Below are positions 44,214 through 55,504 of a stretch of DNA of 64,000 nucleotides, one piece after another. Position numbers and translations under genes: made by a program. A model generated the notes under the pieces. It was not told where the DNA came from, did no database searches, and saw only the letters and a program-made list of their open reading frames with translations. The DNA lies in the NCBI GenBank assembly GCA_001770655.1, contig MERQ01000031.1, positions 1-64,000 of the forward strand, read 5' to 3'. This DNA comes from Betaproteobacteria bacterium RIFCSPLOWO2_12_FULL_68_20. GTDB lineage: Bacteria; Pseudomonadota; Gammaproteobacteria; Burkholderiales; SG8-39. The stretch's first letter is position 1, and each line of letters starts with the position of its first letter.

Positions 44214-44997
44214 ACTCCCCGCGCTGCAGCGCCTGATACTCGCGCGACTGGGGGTAGCGCCGCCGCAGCTGGTTGGCGAAGCTCGCTTCGGCGACGCGCT
44301 CGCCGAGCTTTCTCTCGGTTCGCACCGCCAGCCAAAGCGACTCCGCCGTCGGCGCGACCAGGCGGTTGAAGCGACCCACCAGCTTGCGGGCCTCCTCGAG
44401 GCTGCCCTGGCGGTAGCGGATCTGGCCGAGCTGCAGCAGCGACGACGGCTCGTCGGGCTCGATCTTCAGCGCGCGCTGGAAGAACTCCTCCGCGTCCTTG
44501 AGATTGTTGACGCGCATCATGCACAGCCCCGCCGCCGCATACGAGCGCCACGGCGCCGGGTAGAGCGGATTGCGGACCGCCTGCAGGAAATAGCGGATCG
44601 AGCCGCTCTCGCGTCCGGTCTGGCACTGGAACCAGCCGTAGTTGTGGTTGATCTCCGAGTCGTTGGGCGCCAGGCGCAGCGCGCGCTCGAAGCTCGCCTC
44701 GGCGAGCTGGTTCTCGCGCAGCTCCATGTAGACCAGCCCGAACACTCCGTGAGCCGGCGCGTAGCTCGCGTCGGCCGCGACTGCGGTGCGCAGCTCCTCG
44801 AGCGCCACGCCCATGTTGTTGCGGCTGTAGTAGAGGGCCGCGAGCTCGGTATGGACCCGCGCGCGATTCCGGGGATCCCCGACATCTCCCACGATGGTGC
44901 TCGATTCCATCGTCGGCGCCTCCGCCTGCGGCGCCGCGCACCCCCCCGCCAGCATCGCGATTCCGAGCGCCGCTGCGAAGCAGATTGGCCGTCTCAT
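44206..44997 (-). CDS. pilW: Type IV pilus biogenesis/stability lipoprotein PilW/PilF
   Basis: Lipobox LAGGCAAP, TPRs, [24 protein letters not shown]; position between rlmN and rodZ. Confidence 0.88.
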   Translation of the reverse strand: MRRPICFAAALGIAMLAGGCAAPQAEAPTMESSTIVGDVGDPRNRARVHTELAALYYSRNNMGVALEELRTAVAADASYAPAHGVFGLVYMELRENQLAEASFERALRLAPNDSEINHNYGWFQCQTGRESGSIRYFLQAVRNPLYPAPWRSYAAAGLCMMRVNNLKDAEEFFQRALKIEPDEPSSLLQLGQIRYRQGSLEEARKLVGRFNRLVAPTAESLWLAVRTERKLGERVAEASFANQLRRRYPQSREYQALQRGEYD

Positions 44998-46064
44998 GCG
45001 CGCATCTCCCTGATGGCGTGCACCCGGCGCGTACGGTCGACGACGCGCCCGGCGAGCTGGCCGCACGCGGCGGCGATGCCGTCGCCCCGGGTCTTGCGCG
45101 TGGTCACGGTGAGGCCGGCCTGCTGCAGGATCTCGGCGAAGCGCCGGATGCGCTCCGGCGCCGAGCGCCGGAAGCCGGAGCTCGCGAACGGGTTGAACGG
45201 GATCAGGTTGAACTTGCAGCGCACGCGGGCGGCGAGGCCGGCGAGCTCGCGCGCGTGCGCGTCGGCGTCGTTCACGCCCTCGAGCATCACGTACTCCATC
45301 GTGATGAAGTCGCGCGGCGAGCGCTCGAGGTAGCGGTTGCAGGCCGCGAGCAGCGCGCCGATCGGATACTTGCGGTTGAGCGGCACCAGCCGGTCGCGCA
45401 AGGCGTCGTTCGGCGCGTGCAGCGAGACGGCGAGCGCCACGGGGCACTCCTCGCGCAGCCGGTCCATTCCGGGAACCACGCCCGCGGTGGACACGGTCAC
45501 GCGCCGCCGCGAAAGGCCGTAGGCACGGTCGTCGAGCATCAGGCGCAGCGCCGGGATCACGTGGTCGAGGTTGAGCAGCGGCTCGCCCATGCCCATCATG
45601 ACTACGTTGGTGATGGGCCGATCTCCTTCGAGCAGCCGGTTTGCCAGCCAGATCTGCCCCACGATCTCGGCCGTGGTCAGGTTGCGGTTGAAGCCCTGCT
45701 TGCCGGTCGCGCAGAAGGCGCAGTCGAGAACGCAGCCGGCCTGGCTCGATACGCACAGCGTGCCGCGCCCGGTCTCCGGGATATACACCGCCTCGACGGA
45801 GTTCGCGCCGTCCACCTTGAGCAGCCACTTGCGCGTGCCGTCCTCCGCGACGCCATCCCCGACGACGAGCGGCCCTTCGATGCGCGCCAGCCCGGGAAGC
45901 TTCTCGCGCAGCGCGCCGGCGAGGTCGCTCATGGCCGCGAAGTCGGCTGCGCCGCGGCGGTGGATCCAGCGCAGCACCTGGCGCGCGCGGAACGGCTTCT
46001 CGCCCAGCTCGGCGAAGAATCGTTCCATCGCGCCGGCGTCGAAGTCGAGCAGGTTGGCGGTCAT
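44994..46064 (-). CDS. rlmN: 23S rRNA/tRNA (adenine-C2)-methyltransferase
   Basis: [33 protein letters not shown] radical SAM motif; start trimmed. Confidence 0.96.
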   Translation of the reverse strand: MTANLLDFDAGAMERFFAELGEKPFRARQVLRWIHRRGAADFAAMSDLAGALREKLPGLARIEGPLVVGDGVAEDGTRKWLLKVDGANSVEAVYIPETGRGTLCVSSQAGCVLDCAFCATGKQGFNRNLTTAEIVGQIWLANRLLEGDRPITNVVMMGMGEPLLNLDHVIPALRLMLDDRAYGLSRRRVTVSTAGVVPGMDRLREECPVALAVSLHAPNDALRDRLVPLNRKYPIGALLAACNRYLERSPRDFITMEYVMLEGVNDADAHARELAGLAARVRCKFNLIPFNPFASSGFRRSAPERIRRFAEILQQAGLTVTTRKTRGDGIAAACGQLAGRVVDRTRRVHAIREMRA

Positions 46065-46486
46065 CGCGTGAAGATCTCGCCCGGCTTGAAGAAGAAATCG
46101 ATCTCGGTGCGGGCGGTGTCCGCGCTGTCCGAGCCGTGCACCGCGTTGGCGTCGATCGTGGTCGCGAATTCGGCCCGGATCGTGTCCTTCGCCGCCTGCT
46201 TCGGATCGGTCGCGCCCATCAGCTCGCGGTTCTTCGCGATCGCGCCTTCGCCCTCGAGCACCTGCACCAGCACCGGCCCCGAGGTCATGAACTCCACCAG
46301 GTCGCGATAGAACGGCCGGCCGCGGTGCACCGCGTAGAACCCCTCCGCCTCCGCGCGCGAGAGCCTGGTCATGCGCGCGGCGACGATCTTCAGTCCCGAC
46401 GCTTCGAAGCGCATCAGGATCCGACCGATCACGTTCTTCTGGACCGCGTCCGGTTTGATGATGGAAAGCGTCCTCTCGAGCGCCAT
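46061..46486 (-). CDS. ndk: Nucleoside diphosphate kinase
   Basis: [41 protein letters not shown]. Confidence 0.98.
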   Translation of the reverse strand: MALERTLSIIKPDAVQKNVIGRILMRFEASGLKIVAARMTRLSRAEAEGFYAVHRGRPFYRDLVEFMTSGPVLVQVLEGEGAIAKNRELMGATDPKQAAKDTIRAEFATTIDANAVHGSDSADTARTEIDFFFKPGEIFTR

Positions 46487-46530
46487 CCCCGATTCTCCGC
46501 CTATCTCCGATCAGAAAAAATGAGCCGCGC

Positions 46531-46539
46531 ATTCTAGCA
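46531..46539 (-). promoter_or_regulatory. Candidate extended -10 element for ndk
   Basis: Minus strand TGCTAGAAT (extended -10), 45 nt upstream of ndk ATG; no clear -35. Confidence 0.35.
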
Positions 46540-46572
46540 CGCGCGAGCCGCGACCTACATAAAAACAAGGGC

Positions 46573-47815
46573 TTAGGCGGAAGCGGGCGCGCGGCTGCGA
46601 TTGAGCCGCCACTCGGGTACGAGGCCGCTCGAGCCGGCGTGCGCCTGGTAGCGCGCATCCACGCCGATCCCCGGCACCCACACCAGGTCGTCGCCGCAGA
46701 AAAGCAGCGGCAGGCGATCCCGCTCCCATGGCGGCACCGCGGATTCCTGGAACAGGTTTTTCAGCGTGCGCCGCGGCCGGCGTGCGTCGGGCTGCAGCCG
46801 CTCGCCGCCCGCGCGCGGCCGCAGCTCGCACTCGCGTCCCTCGAGCTGCGCCGCGTCGATGCCCTCGCCGCGCCTGCGCCGGAAGCGCAGCTCGCCGCCC
46901 AGCTCTGGCAGCGCGAGCCGCGCCTCGCCGCCCCACGCGAGCGGCTCGAAGCGCGGCACCGGCCCGGGGCGAGAGATCTCGAGTGCGCCGCGCCACACCC
47001 GCAGCAGCGCGCCGTCGTGCAGGATCGCGGTGCGCACGCCCGGCTTTTCCGAGCCGAGCTGCTTCAGCATCTCGAGGAGCTTGCGCTCGGAAGGCGCGCG
47101 CAGGCCGCGCGCCGCGAGGAACTCGCGCAGCAGCAGCTTCGCGTCGGCGTCGGCCGCGGCGAAGTGGCGCGCCGCGCGCGCCAGGCTCTCGCGCCAGCGC
47201 GGGAACCGCGCCGCGACGAGCGGCCCCAGGCTCAGGCGCACGAAGTTGCGCGTCAGGGACTCGTCGGCGTTGCTCTCGTCCTCGACCCAATCCAGCCCGC
47301 CTGCGCGCGCATAGGCGACGATCGCTTCGCGCGGCACCTCGAGGAGCGGGCGCACCAGCAGCTTCGACCCGAGCCGTGCGGCCGCGGGCATGCCGCTCGC
47401 GCCGCGCACGCCTGCTCCGCGCAGCAGGTTCATGAGCACTGTCTCGGCCTGGTCGTCCAACTGGTGCGCCAACGCGATCGCGTCGGCGGCCGCAGCCCGA
47501 TAGACGGCATGGCGCGCCTCGCGCGCCGCCGCCTCGAGCCCCCTGCCGCGCTTCGGGCCCACGTTGACCCGGCGCTGCACGAGCGGAATGCGCCAGTCGC
47601 GGCACAGCGCCTGGCAGAAGCGCTGCCAGCGCCAGGCATTGGGGCTGAGACCGTGGTTGACGTGCAGCGCGCGCAGCGCGAAGCCGTGCTTCGGCGCCAG
47701 CGCCTTGAGCACGTGAAGCAGGACCACCGAATCGACGCCGCCTGACAGGCCGACGGCGACGCGCTTGCCGCGCAGGTCGCACGAGCCGAGAAAGCGCGCC
47801 GCCGCGCCGGCGGGG

Positions 47816-47844
<29 letters not shown>
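46573..47844 (-). CDS. tilS: tRNA(Ile)-lysidine synthetase
   Basis: [57 protein letters not shown]. Confidence 0.94.
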
Positions 47845-48781
<937 letters not shown>

Positions 48782-48785
48782 GCCC

Positions 48786-49403
48786 TCAGTATTCTACCGG
48801 GACGGGATCGAGCGAGCGCCACAGGTACCAGGTGGCGACCGAGCGCCACGGCGCCCAGGTCTTTCCGAGCGTCCGCATCCGTCCGAGCGAAGGCTTGCGG
48901 CGCGGAAAATAGTGCAGCCGGATCGCCTTTTGCAGCCCCAGGTCGTCGAGCGGGAACACGTCCGGCCGCAGCAGGTTGAAGATGAGGAACATCTCCGCGG
49001 TCCAGCGGCCGATGCCGCGCACCCGCACCAGCTCGGCAATGATGTCTTCGTCGCCCATCGCGGGCCAGCGATGGACATGGATCGCGCCGTCGGCGAAGTG
49101 CTGCGCGAGGTCGGCGATGTACTCGACCTTGCGGTCCGACAGTCCGCAGGCGCGCAGCCTGGCGCGCCGGGTCTGAATCACGCTCTGCGGCGTCACTTCG
49201 CCCACGCAAGTCACCAGCCTGTCCCACACGCTCTGCGCCGCCTTGACCGAGATCTGCTGGCCGACGATGGCGCGCGCGAGCGTCAGGAACGGCTCGCCCC
49301 GTCTCGCCAGCGAGACCCGCGGCCGCGCGCGGATGATTGCGGCCATCACCGGATCGCCGCGCGCGAGCGCGCGCTTCGCGCGGTCCCAGTACTCAGGCTT
49401 CAT
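48786..49403 (-). CDS. DNA-3-methyladenine glycosylase II-like (HhH-GPD)
   Basis: [58 protein letters not shown]. Confidence 0.9.
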   Translation of the reverse strand: MKPEYWDRAKRALARGDPVMAAIIRARPRVSLARRGEPFLTLARAIVGQQISVKAAQSVWDRLVTCVGEVTPQSVIQTRRARLRACGLSDRKVEYIADLAQHFADGAIHVHRWPAMGDEDIIAELVRVRGIGRWTAEMFLIFNLLRPDVFPLDDLGLQKAIRLHYFPRRKPSLGRMRTLGKTWAPWRSVATWYLWRSLDPVPVEY

Positions 49404-50400
49404 TCAATGGCAGGTTGGTGAGGAGGTTCTGCGGCTTCATGCGCACCACGTCGTTCTCGTCGGCGCTCAGCGCGAGGTAGACGGCGCGCCCGGCGACCTC
49501 GGGGCGCATTGCGGCCGCGTCCTCGAAGCGCAGCTCGAACAGCGCCAGGATGCGCCGCATCCGCCCCTGCTCCACCTCGGCGCCGCCCCACAGGTCGTTG
49601 AGGATCGCGGTGGATTCGGCGTCGAGCCCGATGTGCCACGCCCAGCGCGGCTCCTCGATCCTGGAGAGCGGCTTCACCGCCACGCGCAAAGCGAGGAAAT
49701 GCGCCACCCAGGCCTCGATCACGCGCGCGAGCGAATCGAGCGCCGCCCGGCCGTAGGTGAGGCTGATCACCGTGTCGTAGCGCGACTCGCGCTCCCAGTA
49801 GAGCCCGGCGTTCGCCCGGTCGAGCACGGCGAGGTCGACGGCGCCGAGCGGCCCCTGCGCCTCCACGATCAGGCGCCCGAGGCTGCCGTAGCGGCTTCCG
49901 GCGGCGTGCATCTCCACCGTCTCGAGGTCGGCGAGCAGCGCATGGCCTTCGCGGATTGTCGCCTTCTGCTCGCGAAAGAACATTTCCGCCGCGCGCAGCC
50001 CGAGCGGGTCGTCGCAGCGGTCGAGCACGTTGCGCAGGATGACGTGCGCGAGCTGCGCGACGAACAGCGGCGGCACGTCCACGTCGCCCTTGAACAGGTT
50101 CATGTAGCAGCCCTCGACCGTCCCCGCCTGAAGCAGGCGGTCCCGGAATCTCAGCAGCATCCGGTAGTTGTCGCGCGCGTCCCCGTCCTCGATGGAATCG
50201 AGCTCCTGCCGGGTGACGCTTCTGCCCGGCCCTTCCATCAGGGCGGCGTGCAGGCGCCGCTCGGCGCCGCCGGACTCCTCGACCGGATGGATCTCCGGCC
50301 TCAGGTAGTACGCGCGCAGGAAGTCGTCGGTGACGCGCAGCCGCCCCGCGCCGTCGCGCTCGAGCAGGTGAAAGCCGCTGTTGCGCCAGAAATCAGGCAG
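49393..50400 (-). CDS. DUF6352-like protein of unknown function; N-terminus extended to a CTG codon
   Basis: Track ORF starts at internal ATG 50238; same frame continues upstream as (L/M)PDFWRNSGFHLLERDGAGRLRVTDDFLRAYYLRPEIHPVEESGGAERRLHAALM, family-like N-terminus; no ATG/GTG/TTG found upstream. Confidence 0.65.
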   Translation of the reverse strand: MPDFWRNSGFHLLERDGAGRLRVTDDFLRAYYLRPEIHPVEESGGAERRLHAALMEGPGRSVTRQELDSIEDGDARDNYRMLLRFRDRLLQAGTVEGCYMNLFKGDVDVPPLFVAQLAHVILRNVLDRCDDPLGLRAAEMFFREQKATIREGHALLADLETVEMHAAGSRYGSLGRLIVEAQGPLGAVDLAVLDRANAGLYWERESRYDTVISLTYGRAALDSLARVIEAWVAHFLALRVAVKPLSRIEEPRWAWHIGLDAESTAILNDLWGGAEVEQGRMRRILALFELRFEDAAAMRPEVAGRAVYLALSADENDVVRMKPQNLLTNLPLNEA

Positions 50401-50971
50401 GGGCGGCGACCAACCGCGAGTGCGACGCGACGTGCTGGCGCAGGAACCCCATCTGGTCGGCCAGGATCCGGCGGTTGGTGAGGATCAGGTACTCGGCCTT
50501 GTTCGGCACGTAGGGCGCGTAGAGCAGCTCCTTGCCCGATTCCTGCGGCAGGCGGTTGCGCTTCTGGCCGTTGCACTGCCGGCAGGCGGTGACCACGTTC
50601 ATCCAGGTGTCGCGCCCGCCGCGCGACAGCGGCGTGATGTGATCGCGCGTCAGGCGGAAGAAGCCGAACTCGCCGCCGCAGTACGCGCAGATGTGCCGGT
50701 CGCGGCGGAACAGCTCCCGGTTGTTGAGCGGCGGCACCTGGTTGAATCCGCGCGCCGCGAGCGCCTTGCCCCGGATGGCGATGATCGAGTGCGCGGTGAT
50801 GCTCGAGCGGGCGCCGGTGAGCCGCGACATCCCGCCATAGAACGTGAACGTCTCGTCGCCGAGCGTCCACGCGACCAGATTCTTGGCGTAATAGAAGCAC
50901 GCCTGCTGCCAGCTGATCCAGCGGTGCGGCACGCCGTGGCTGTCGAGCGAAAGGATGAGAGGGCTGTCCAT
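50393..50971 (-). CDS. HNH endonuclease
   Basis: CAYCGGEFGFFRLTRDHITPLSRGGRDTWMNVVTACRQCNGQKRNRLP. Confidence 0.92.
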   Translation of the reverse strand: MDSPLILSLDSHGVPHRWISWQQACFYYAKNLVAWTLGDETFTFYGGMSRLTGARSSITAHSIIAIRGKALAARGFNQVPPLNNRELFRRDRHICAYCGGEFGFFRLTRDHITPLSRGGRDTWMNVVTACRQCNGQKRNRLPQESGKELLYAPYVPNKAEYLILTNRRILADQMGFLRQHVASHSRLVAAPA

Positions 50972-51060
50972 GGCAGGGATCGTGCTTTGCGCCCGATTCT
51001 GCCAAGCCTTTTTGTGCTTTGCAATCGCCGCAAAAACAAGGCGCTGCGAGGCGAACCGCG

Positions 51061-51079
51061 GCGGGCCGCGACGGCCCGC
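51061..51079 (-). terminator. GC-rich hairpin downstream of HU gene
   Basis: GCGGGCCG-CGA-CGGCCCGC just after the HU stop; no immediate T-tract. Confidence 0.4.
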
Positions 51080-51082
51080 GGG

Positions 51083-51370
51083 TCACTTGTCCACCGCCTC
51101 CCTGAAACCCTGCCCGGCGGCGAACGCCGGGATCGTCTTGGCGACGATCTTGATCTCCTTGCCGTTCACGGGGCTGCGTCCGGCACGCGCCTTGCGCCTG
51201 CGCGGCAGGAACGTGCCGAACCCGACCACCGTGACGCGGTTGCCCTTCGCGACGCTCGTCACGATCGCGTCGAACACGGCGTTCACCGCTTCGCCCGCCG
51301 CTGCCTTGCTCAGGTTGCTCGCCTTGGCGGCGGCCTGCACCAGGTCCGACTTGGTGACCACGGATGGCAT
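51083..51370 (-). CDS. HU family DNA-binding protein
   Basis: KSDLVQAAAKASNLSKAAAGEAVNAVFDAIVTSVAKGNRVTVVGFGTFLPRRRKARAGRSPVNG; start trimmed. Confidence 0.94.
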   Translation of the reverse strand: MPSVVTKSDLVQAAAKASNLSKAAAGEAVNAVFDAIVTSVAKGNRVTVVGFGTFLPRRRKARAGRSPVNGKEIKIVAKTIPAFAAGQGFREAVDK

Positions 51371-51651
51371 GCGCTCTCCTTCTCGCGCCCGGCGCGGCCG
51401 CCGGACCTCTCCCATTGGCGCCTGCATCGCGCACGCAACGCAAGCGAGCACGCATCGTATCCAAATCGCGCGCGGAAAACAATGCGGCGGCGTCGATTTG
51501 CGCACGCGTCGCGACAATCGTTCATCCTTTCGCGGCGTTGCGCACGAAACGTGCTCGTGTCGCGGCGCGCAAATCCTTCGCCGCACGCTTGCCTCACTTT
51601 GCTACACTAGCCGGCCGTGGGACACCGCAGTCCCCGCGAACGGAGGAGACC

Positions 51652-52677
51652 ATGAAAACGATAACCAGACTCGCGCTGGCCGGGCTCGCCGGCGGCGGAA
51701 TCGCGGCGGCGTTTCAGGCGCAGGCGCAAACCCCGCTCACCTATTCATCGTGGGTGCCGCCGACGCACCACATCACGCTCTGGCAGGCGAACTGGACCAA
51801 GGAGGTCGAGAAGGCCACCGGGGGCCGCCTCAAGTTCCAGTCCCTGCCGAAGCACCCGTCGGCTGCCCCCGGAACCTTCGACGCGGTGCGCAACGGCCTG
51901 ATGGATCTGTCTTACGTGACCGCGAGCTACACGCCGGCGCGGCACGTGCTGCCGGGAATCGCCGAGCTGCCGGGAATGGGGGATACCTCGGTGGTCAATT
52001 CGATCGCCTACTCGCGCATCCACTGGAAGCGCTTCCAGCAGATCGGCGAGTACAACGGCGTCAAGATGCTCGGCGTGTTCACGCACGGGCCGGGGCAGAT
52101 GTTCACGAAAAAGGCCATCCGCAAGCCCGCGGAGCTGCAGGGTCTCAAGTTCCGCACCGGCGGCGGCGTCGCCGAGCAGGTGGCCAACGCGATCGGCTCG
52201 GTCGGCTTTGTCAAGCCCGCGCCCGAGTCCTACGAGCTGCTCAAGTCGGGGGTCGCCGACGGCACCTTCTTCCCGCTCGAGGCCTTCATCTCGTTCAAGC
52301 TCGAGACCGTGACGAAGGAAGTCATCGAATTCCCGGGCGGAATGTACAGCTCGTCTTTCGGCTTCTTCATGAACCAGGGCAGGTGGGACAAGCTGTCGAA
52401 GCAGGACCAGGCCGCGATCGAGAAGCTCTCGCGCGAGCACGTCGCGCGCACCGCGGGCAAGTCCTGGGACGGCGCCGACGCGAAAGCCGTCGCCGCGATG
52501 AAAAAAGCGGGCGTGCCGGTAGTGAAGGCGACTCCCGCGCTGATCGCGCACGTGCGCAAGAGCTCCGATCCAATCATCGAGGAGTGGATCGCCAAGGCCA
52601 ACGCCAAGGGCGTGGACGCTCCCAGGGTGCTCGCCGAATTCCGCGCCGAGCTGAAGAAGGTGGCCGCGGAGAAATAG
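51652..52677 (+). CDS. TRAP transporter substrate-binding protein (DctP family)
   Basis: Signal peptide, TYSSWVPPTHHITLWQANWTKEVEKATGGRLKFQ; start trimmed to ATG with SD GGAGGAG. Confidence 0.93.
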   Translation: MKTITRLALAGLAGGGIAAAFQAQAQTPLTYSSWVPPTHHITLWQANWTKEVEKATGGRLKFQSLPKHPSAAPGTFDAVRNGLMDLSYVTASYTPARHVLPGIAELPGMGDTSVVNSIAYSRIHWKRFQQIGEYNGVKMLGVFTHGPGQMFTKKAIRKPAELQGLKFRTGGGVAEQVANAIGSVGFVKPAPESYELLKSGVADGTFFPLEAFISFKLETVTKEVIEFPGGMYSSSFGFFMNQGRWDKLSKQDQAAIEKLSREHVARTAGKSWDGADAKAVAAMKKAGVPVVKATPALIAHVRKSSDPIIEEWIAKANAKGVDAPRVLAEFRAELKKVAAEK

Positions 52678-52709
52678 CCCGAGCGGTCCGATATCCTGGT
52701 GGATCCGAT

Positions 52710-52746
52710 GCCGCGGGTGGCGTGAGCGCCGCCCGCGGCTTTTTTT
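52710..52746 (+). terminator. Intrinsic terminator between dctP and dctQ genes, T7 abuts dctQ ATG
   Basis: GCCGCGGGTGGCG-TGAG-CGCCGCCCGCGGC TTTTTTT C ATG. Confidence 0.88.
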
Positions 52747-52747
52747 C

Positions 52748-53245
52748 ATGAGCGAATCCAGGCACCACTGGCAGCGGCGCGCCGACGCTGCGCTGGGCGT
52801 CGCCGCCTCGGCGATCCTGTTCACGATGATGCTGCTCACCTTCGTCGACGTGGTGGGCCGCTATCTCGTCAGCCGTCCGGTGCGCGGCGCATTCGAGGTC
52901 ACCGAGCTCATGCTGCTGACGCTGATCTTCGCCGGACTGCCGCTGGTGACCCGCGCCGACGAGCACGTCACCATGGACCTGATCGACCGGCTGCTCGGCG
53001 CGCGCGCCCGCGCCCTGCTCGCCAGGCTCGTCCAGCTCCTGTGCGGTGCGCTCATGTTCCTGCTCGCGTGGCTGATGTGGCAGAAGGCGGGGGTGATCGC
53101 CGGCTACGGCGACACCACCGAAGTGCTGAAGATCCTGGTCGGTCCGTTCGTTTACTTCATGACCGCGATGATCGCGCTCTCCGGGATCATCCATCTGTAC
53201 AAGGCCGTCGTTCCCGGAAACGCCGAGGCTCCCGAGGGAATATGA
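52748..53245 (+). CDS. TRAP transporter small permease (DctQ family)
   Basis: ~165 aa, 4 TM, LTFVDVVGRYLVSRPVRGAFEVTELMLLTLIFAGLPLV. Confidence 0.92.
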   Translation: MSESRHHWQRRADAALGVAASAILFTMMLLTFVDVVGRYLVSRPVRGAFEVTELMLLTLIFAGLPLVTRADEHVTMDLIDRLLGARARALLARLVQLLCGALMFLLAWLMWQKAGVIAGYGDTTEVLKILVGPFVYFMTAMIALSGIIHLYKAVVPGNAEAPEGI

Positions 53246-54537
53246 TCGAAGGGCTGATCGGCCTCGCCGGCATGCTCCTGCTCGCCTTCCTGCGCGTGCC
53301 GATCGCGCTCGCCATGGCGATCGCGGGAGTCGTGGGCTATGCCTACATGCGCGACTGGAACTGGACGGTCGCCTTCGCGGTGGTGCAGACCAACGTCTAC
53401 GAGACAGGGCGCAACTACACCCTGTCGGTGGTGCCGCTGTTCATCCTGATGGGATCGTTCGTCGCCCGCGCCGGCATAGCCAACGAGCTGTTCCGCGCCG
53501 CCTACGCCTTCGTCGGGCACCTGCGCGGCGGGCTCGCCATGGCGACCGTGATCGCCTGCGCCGGCTTCGGCTCGATCTGCGGCTCCTCGATCGCCACCGC
53601 GGCGACCATGGCGAAGGTGGCCTATCCCTCGATGAAGCGTTTCGGCTACTCGGACCGGCTGGCCGCCGGGGCCATCGCCTCGGGCGGCACGCTCGGCATC
53701 ATGATCCCTCCCTCCACGCTGATGGTGATCTACGGCGTCTTCACCGAGACCAACATCGGCAAGATGTTCGCCGCCGGCATCCTGCCCGGAATCCTCGGCG
53801 CCGTGCTGCTGTGCCTCGCGGTGCAGTGGTCGACCTGGCGCGATCCGAAGGCGGGGCCGCCGGGCGAGCGTGCGGGCTGGCGCGAGCGCTGGGCTTCGCT
53901 GCGCGACATCTGGCCGGTGGCGCTGCTGTTCGTGTTCGTGATCGGCGGCATCTACGGAGGGCTTTTCACCGCTACCGAGGGCGCCGGGATGGGCGCGTTC
54001 GGCGCCATGGTGTTCGCGCTGTGGCGCCGCGCGCTCGACTGGAAGGCGCTCTACGCCTCGCTGGTCGAGAGCGGCCGCACCACCGCGATGCTGTTCATGA
54101 TCCTGATCGGCGCGCTGGTGTTCGCGGACTTCGTCAACATCACGTCCATGCCGGACGACCTCAAGTCCCTGGTCACGCGCTTCGAGGTGCACCCGGTCAT
54201 GGTGGTGGCGGCGATCATGGTGATCTACGTCCTGCTCGGCACGGCGATGGAGGAGCTGTCGATGGTGCTGCTCACCCTGCCCGTCTTCTTCCCGCTGATC
54301 GTGAGCCTGGGGCTCGACCCGGTCTGGTTCGGCATCCTGGTGGTGACGATCGTCGAGATCGGGCTGATCAGCCCGCCGGTGGGAATGAACCTGTTCGTGC
54401 TCTCGACGCTGCTGCCGCAGGTGCCGACCACCACGGTGTTCCGCGGCGTGCTGCCGTTCATGGCGGCGGACGTGGTCCGGCTGGCGATCCTGATCGCCTT
54501 CCCGGCGATCTCGCTCACCCTGCCCAACCTCATGTAG
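53242..54537 (+). CDS. TRAP transporter large permease (DctM family)
   Basis: AGFGSICGSSIATAATMAKVAYPSMKRFGYSDRLAAGAIASGGTLGIMIPPS; start trimmed, ATGA-type overlap. Confidence 0.94.
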   Translation: MIEGLIGLAGMLLLAFLRVPIALAMAIAGVVGYAYMRDWNWTVAFAVVQTNVYETGRNYTLSVVPLFILMGSFVARAGIANELFRAAYAFVGHLRGGLAMATVIACAGFGSICGSSIATAATMAKVAYPSMKRFGYSDRLAAGAIASGGTLGIMIPPSTLMVIYGVFTETNIGKMFAAGILPGILGAVLLCLAVQWSTWRDPKAGPPGERAGWRERWASLRDIWPVALLFVFVIGGIYGGLFTATEGAGMGAFGAMVFALWRRALDWKALYASLVESGRTTAMLFMILIGALVFADFVNITSMPDDLKSLVTRFEVHPVMVVAAIMVIYVLLGTAMEELSMVLLTLPVFFPLIVSLGLDPVWFGILVVTIVEIGLISPPVGMNLFVLSTLLPQVPTTTVFRGVLPFMAADVVRLAILIAFPAISLTLPNLM

Positions 54538-55462
54538 CAGGCGAAAGCGTCGCCAGGTACTCCGTGATGATCTCCTCGACGCTTGCGCTGTGGCGGAATC
54601 CCAGCCGCGCGGCGCGCGCCGAAAGGGTCGCCTTGCAGCCCGTATCCATCACCGCCTGGATGCGCGCGTCGGGCTCGAAGCTCACGCGCCCGCGTGCGTG
54701 CGGCCGCGCCGCGTCCCATAACTGCCGGGCGGACGCCGATATGCCGGTGAGCAGCACCGTGCGGTCCGCACCCAGCGCGTCGGAGGACAGATCGGCCGCG
54801 TGCAGCAGCGACTCGACCACGCGGCCGAGCGAGATGCACGCGATCCGGGTATCGGGACGCACCGGGCACACGTAATCGCGCCCGGCGATCGGCTCGCGCA
54901 CGATCGCGCTGATCCACCCGGTGAGCGCCGTATTCGGCGCGCCGGGGCGCACCAGCACCCCGGGCAGGCGCAGCGAGCAGCCGTCGACATAGCCGCGCCG
55001 CGTGTAGTCGTTGAGCAGCGTCTCGCACACCAGCTTCTGCGTGCCGTACGAGATGCGCGGCCGGGGCGGCGTGTCGTCGGTGACCGGATCGGGCGGATCC
55101 CCGCCATAGACCGCGATCGACGAGGTGAAGACGAACCTCGGCCGCCGCCCCGCGAGCCGGCAACTTTCCAGCAGATCCCGCGTGGCGTCGAGATTGATCC
55201 GGGTGCCCAGCTCGAAGTCCTGCTCGGCGCCGCCGGACACGAGCGAAGCGAGATGGAAAACGATCCCGGTATCGGGCGTGATCAGCGAGCGCGCGAAGCC
55301 GGCGTCTGTGAGGTCGCCGGCGAGCGAGCGCACGCGCGGCAGGTCGAAGCCCGGGGCGCCCAGGTCGGTCGCCGCGATCTCGGCGGGCCCCGGCCGCGAC
55401 GCGAGGGCGCGCACCAGTGCGGAACCGATGTGGCCTGCCGCGCCGGTGACGAGTATCCTCAT
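54530..55462 (-). CDS. NAD-dependent epimerase/dehydrogenase, DenD-like (D-erythronate dehydrogenase family)
   Basis: MRILVTGAAGHIGSALVRAL..HLASLVSGGAEQDFELGTRINLDATRDLLESCR..YGTQKLVCETLLNDYTRRGYVDGCSLRLP. Confidence 0.8.
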   Translation of the reverse strand: MRILVTGAAGHIGSALVRALASRPGPAEIAATDLGAPGFDLPRVRSLAGDLTDAGFARSLITPDTGIVFHLASLVSGGAEQDFELGTRINLDATRDLLESCRLAGRRPRFVFTSSIAVYGGDPPDPVTDDTPPRPRISYGTQKLVCETLLNDYTRRGYVDGCSLRLPGVLVRPGAPNTALTGWISAIVREPIAGRDYVCPVRPDTRIACISLGRVVESLLHAADLSSDALGADRTVLLTGISASARQLWDAARPHARGRVSFEPDARIQAVMDTGCKATLSARAARLGFRHSASVEEIITEYLATLSPAT

Positions 55463-55504
55463 GGGTCGAGGCCGGATTCTAAGCGGCCAGGACAAGAGGA
55501 GGAG

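Noticed and set aside
51371-51651. Possible riboswitch or small ORF (51310-51597) between HU and TRAP genes
   Set aside because: No recognisable aptamer layout; ORF is Arg/Cys-rich shadow overlapping the HU start; treated as ordinary divergent promoter region.
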